This document shows positions 14,046 through 16,891 of a stretch of DNA of 16,891 bases, piece by piece. The translations under genes and the position numbers were made by a program. Source of the DNA: JBCDBD01 sp039184335 (GTDB lineage Bacteria > Bacteroidota > Bacteroidia > Flavobacteriales > Flavobacteriaceae). Where the stretch lies: NCBI GenBank assembly GCA_039184335.1, contig JBCDBD010000054.1, forward strand, positions 1-16,891, in the 5' to 3' direction. The notes below the pieces were generated by a model. The model saw nothing but the letters and a program-made list of their open reading frames with translations, was not told the DNA's origin and made no database searches. Position 1 is the stretch's first letter, and each line of letters begins with the position of its first letter.

Positions 14046-15377
14046 TTAAAAAAGAAAATCGCGCATCAAGATGAAAACCAGCGCTCCAGCTACAAAACCT
14101 GCAAAAGCCAACCACGCTATTTTGCGCAAATACCAGAAAAAATCGATTTTTTCCATTCCCATGGCCACGACACCGGCCGCAGAGCCAATGATCAGCATAC
14201 TGCCGCCGGTACCTGCTGAATAGGCGATAAAATGCCAAAGGGAATGATCCAAAGGTTCAGAAAACATACCCATACTGGCTGCGACCAAGGGCACATTGTC
14301 AATAACGGCGGAGCCTATACCCAGTAGCATGACGACAATATCTGTCTGGGGTATCGCCGCGTTCAACTGCTCTGCGTAAGTGAACAAAATACCAAGGGAC
14401 TCCAAAGCGGCCACTGCCAATAAAATACCCAAGAAGAAGAGAATACTCGGTAATTCGATTTTGGTCAAAGCCGAGTGTACAGGGCTGTGGTCTGCGTGTT
14501 CATGGTGCTCTTCATCTGTTGCTGAACTTATATTGAACTTCGCATTGCTGTAGATTTCGGCAAAAGTGGCCACCAATGCCAATGATAACATCATACCGAC
14601 ATAGGGGGGCAAATGTGTGATTGTCTTGAAAAAGGGTACAAAAACAATGGAACCCAATCCAAGGTAGAGCATCGTAGGCCCAAACTTTGACTTGCTTACC
14701 TTTATATCTTGTTCATCAGAATCGACCTCTCCCTTAAAGACCTTGAATTGGCTTGCAATGAGTGTGGGTACAATGGTACAGGCGATCGAGGGCAACAATA
14801 CCCTGGTGACCAACGAGCCTGCTTCTACTTTTCCGGCAATCCAAAGCATGGTGGTCGTTACATCGCCAATGGGCGACCATGCCCCACCAGCATTGGCATT
14901 GATAATGATAAGGCCTGCAAACCAAAGCCGGGTCTGCCTATCCCGGATCACCTTCTGTAAGATGGTCACCAAGACAATGGTAGCCGTCAGGTTGTCGATA
15001 ATGGCTGAGAGTATGAAGGCCAATATGGAGAAAATCCATAGCAACTTGCGCTTACTCCGGGTTTTGATATACCCCTTTATGGTTGCAAAACCGTCAAAAT
15101 AATCAATGATCTCCACAATAGTCATCGCTCCCAGCAAGAAGACCAATATTTCGGCCGTTTTACCCAAATGATGCAGCAAGATCTCATCAATATGTGTCGG
15201 CTCAAGCTCTTTTAACTGCGCATTGACCTCAAAAACATCTAGATGGGCCAAAGCGATGATCGCCCAAAGAATGGCCATCATCGCCAGGGCTGGTATAAGC
15301 TTGTCAATTTTAAGGTTATGTTCTAGGGTAATTGCTAAATAACCAGCAAGAAATACGATGATGATAATGGTTTCCAT
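14046..15377 (-). CDS. nhaD: Na+/H+ antiporter NhaD
   Basis: The product has 443 residues and is a polytopic inner-membrane protein of the ion transporter superfamily with about 11-12 hydrophobic helices. Characteristic stretches include TIVEIIDYFDGF, ILSAIIDNLTATIVLV, NANAGGAWSPIGDVTTTMLW and IGSAVIDNVPLVAA. The two DN pairs inside helices and the GGAWSPIGD hairpin are typical of NhaD/ArsB-type permeases. It would exchange Na+ for H+ at alkaline pH, fitting a marine or halotolerant cell. Residues 291-301 carry five histidines in a central loop (HHEHADHSPVH), which might sense pH or bind metal. It is divergent from the acyl-CoA dehydrogenase gene, and the start ATG at 15377 gives the expected hydrophobic N-terminus. 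Length is slightly below some homologues, but both halves of the fold are present. Confidence 0.92.
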   Translation of the reverse strand: METIIIIVFLAGYLAITLEHNLKIDKLIPALAMMAILWAIIALAHLDVFEVNAQLKELEPTHIDEILLHHLGKTAEILVFLLGAMTIVEIIDYFDGFATIKGYIKTRSKRKLLWIFSILAFILSAIIDNLTATIVLVTILQKVIRDRQTRLWFAGLIIINANAGGAWSPIGDVTTTMLWIAGKVEAGSLVTRVLLPSIACTIVPTLIASQFKVFKGEVDSDEQDIKVSKSKFGPTMLYLGLGSIVFVPFFKTITHLPPYVGMMLSLALVATFAEIYSNAKFNISSATDEEHHEHADHSPVHSALTKIELPSILFFLGILLAVAALESLGILFTYAEQLNAAIPQTDIVVMLLGIGSAVIDNVPLVAASMGMFSEPLDHSLWHFIAYSAGTGGSMLIIGSAAGVVAMGMEKIDFFWYLRKIAWLAFAGFVAGALVFILMRDFLF

Positions 15378-15577
15378 ATGCAGTTGGTTTATTATTGTCC
15401 TTTTAGTTAAAATGTTGGTCGTTGCCTAAAGATATTCAAAAAGACTCCCCAGACGCATTGAAGATAATTAAATATAAAGGAATGGAAAAGTACTTTTTAT
15501 ACATCACATAGAATTTCAACAAATTAAAAAATTCGCGCATTTTGTCGTGTTTTCTTAATAAATCAATACCTAGATTT

Positions 15578-15585
15578 TATATTTG
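15578..15585 (+). promoter_or_regulatory. -7 element of the acyl-CoA dehydrogenase promoter
   Basis: TATATTTG matches TAnnTTTG exactly and lies 29 bp before the ATG, giving a short leader. The -33 element is poor: only TTTC at 15551-15554 lies in range, with a 23-base spacer. Confidence 0.5.
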
Positions 15586-15614
15586 TACTGGTTTTTTATT
15601 CTTTTTACAACATT

Positions 15615-16757
15615 ATGGAATTTACTCTTTCTGAAGAACAGCTCATGGTGCAACAAGCGGCCAGGGATTTTGCCCAAAATGAATTGCTGCCAGGTGTGAT
15701 CGAACGTGATGATGCCCAAAAATTTCCTCTAGCGGAAGTGAAGAAAATGGGAGAACTCGGTTTTATGGGCATGATGGTCGACTCGAAATATGGTGGTAGC
15801 GGATTGGATACCCTTTCGTATGTACTGGTAATGGAAGCGCTTTCGAGAGTCGATGCTTCAGCCTCCGTAATCGTTTCGGTGAACAATTCGTTGGTCTGTT
15901 GGGGGCTTGAAACTTTTGGAACCGAGGCCCAAAAGAAAAACTACCTATCAAAATTGGCCACAGGTGAGACCATAGGTGCTTTTTGTCTTTCAGAACCTGA
16001 GGCGGGCAGTGACGCGACCTCACAAAAAACCACGGCCCTCGACATGGGGGACCATTACATTTTAAACGGCACCAAAAATTGGATTACCAACGGAAGTTCT
16101 GCCGGAGTATATCTGGTCATCGCCCAAACCGATATCGAGAAGGGCCACCGGGGCATCAACGCACTCATTGTCGAAAAAGGAATGGAAGGCTTTGAAATCG
16201 GCCCCAAGGAAAACAAACTGGGCATACGGGGCAGTGACACCCATTCACTTATCTTCAACGATGTGAAAGTGCCAAAAGAAAATCGGATCGGTGAAAATGG
16301 GTTCGGATTCAAATTTGCGATGAAAACCCTAGCTGGCGGTAGAATCGGAATCGCAGCACAGGCCCTCGGAATCGCGGCAGGGGCATATGAACTCGCTTTA
16401 AAATATGCCAAAGAACGCAAAGCCTTTGGAACGGAAATCTCAAACCATCAGGCCATTGCATTCAAGCTGGCCGATATGCACACCAAAATAGCGGCGGCCA
16501 GACACATGGTCTACAAAGCTGCATGGGACAAAGACATGGGCAACAACTATGATCTATCTGGGGCCATGGCCAAACTGTATGCCTCAGAGGTGGCCATGGA
16601 AACCACGGTAGAGGCCGTTCAAATTCATGGAGGCAATGGTTTTGTCAAAGATTACCATGTCGAGCGCTTAATGCGTGATGCAAAGATCACCCAAATCTAT
16701 GAGGGTACCTCAGAGATCCAGAAAATCGTCATCTCTCGCAGCATTTTAAAAGACTGA
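15615..16757 (+). CDS. Acyl-CoA dehydrogenase, short/medium-chain (butyryl-CoA type)
   Basis: The product has 380 residues, the usual family length. This cytoplasmic FAD enzyme makes the alpha,beta-double bond in acyl-CoA in fatty-acid or branched-chain amino-acid breakdown. It has the N-terminal helical domain (1-118), the first signature AFCLSEPEAGSDATS at about 121-135 in the beta domain, ILNGTKNWITNG, and a C-terminal helical domain with RKAFGTEISNHQAIAFKLADM. The second signature is QIHGGNGFVKDYHVERLMRD, then QIYEGTSEIQ. E363 in YEGT is in the position of the catalytic base of short- and medium-chain enzymes; isovaleryl- and long-chain enzymes place it elsewhere. Substrate length cannot be set from sequence alone. 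It is divergent from nhaD and appears monocistronic within the window. Confidence 0.94.
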   Translation: MEFTLSEEQLMVQQAARDFAQNELLPGVIERDDAQKFPLAEVKKMGELGFMGMMVDSKYGGSGLDTLSYVLVMEALSRVDASASVIVSVNNSLVCWGLETFGTEAQKKNYLSKLATGETIGAFCLSEPEAGSDATSQKTTALDMGDHYILNGTKNWITNGSSAGVYLVIAQTDIEKGHRGINALIVEKGMEGFEIGPKENKLGIRGSDTHSLIFNDVKVPKENRIGENGFGFKFAMKTLAGGRIGIAAQALGIAAGAYELALKYAKERKAFGTEISNHQAIAFKLADMHTKIAAARHMVYKAAWDKDMGNNYDLSGAMAKLYASEVAMETTVEAVQIHGGNGFVKDYHVERLMRDAKITQIYEGTSEIQKIVISRSILKD

Positions 16758-16891
16758 CCCTTACTATACCTTAATCGCTATACGGTATACCCCAAATTTT
16801 TAAGGGGACATTTCTAATACACTATACATCTCAACGGCATAAGGGGGCAAAACTTATGGGTGCCCATCATTTTTAAGACGTTATAAGCGCA

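Noticed and set aside
16764..16867. Possible terminator or hairpins after the acyl-CoA dehydrogenase gene (TATACC/GGTATA, CCCC/GGGG, ATGGGTGCCCAT)
   Set aside because: All stems are 4-6 bp, with long or too-short loops and no proper T-tract, so none is convincing as a terminator. The 134-bp tail holds no supported gene either.
1..16891. CRISPR array, insertion sequence or integrase
   Set aside because: No regularly spaced repeats, transposase or recombinase motifs, or terminal inverted repeats were seen on either strand.

Overview
The window looks like chromosome from a flavobacterium (Bacteroidota). This rests on three things. The promoters that can be recognised have the TAnnTTTG -7 element of this phylum and Shine-Dalgarno sequences are absent. 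The gene families (ExbB/ExbD/TonB with a K/E/Q-rich TonB, NhaD, FolC, an RHS protein with a Bacteroidota-style N-terminus) fit this group. Sampled gene lines are about 40-45% G+C outside the RHS region. The species cannot be named from sequence alone.

Region 1 (1-4009, minus strand) is a G+C-rich accessory locus (three sampled lines gave 50-68% G+C). It encodes, in order of transcription, a small secreted coiled-coil protein (3719-4009), a 1157-residue secreted RHS/YD-repeat protein (113-3586), and, after only 5 bp, the signal peptide of a further secreted protein that runs off the left edge (1-107). The RHS protein has the SpvB/TcB-like N-terminal region but no RHS core and no toxin tip.

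Region 2 (4010-4348) is an AT-rich divergent intergenic region. It holds a perfect 11-bp tandem repeat and a mosaic copy of the RHS-stop/next-gene-start junction found at 71-124.

Region 3 (4349-10546, plus strand) is a tightly packed six-gene operon for a type IV filament machine (type II secretion/type IV pilus class): prepilin, short prepilin peptidase, GspE/PilB ATPase, secretin, a GspL-like (PilM+PilN-like) membrane protein and a GspM/PilO-like protein. No GspF/PilC platform protein and no second pilin are present, so the machine is either completed from elsewhere or non-canonical. This is the most interesting system in the window.

Region 4 (10547-15614) lies opposite. The operon ends at a bidirectional hairpin terminator shared with a minus-strand tRNA-Val(TAC), which has a textbook Bacteroidota promoter. 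Upstream of the tRNA on the same strand are folC, tonB, exbD and exbB (coupled or closely spaced) and nhaD: an energy-transduction, ion-homeostasis and folate cluster that looks like ordinary chromosomal backbone.

Region 5 (15615-16891) is an acyl-CoA dehydrogenase gene, divergent from nhaD, with its own -7 element, followed by 134 bp in which no gene is seen.

Taken together, regions 1-3 look like accessory modules beside housekeeping genes. The RHS proteins carry Sec signal peptides and no type IX sorting domain is visible in the two complete ones, so the adjacent secretin-containing machine is a plausible but unproven export route.
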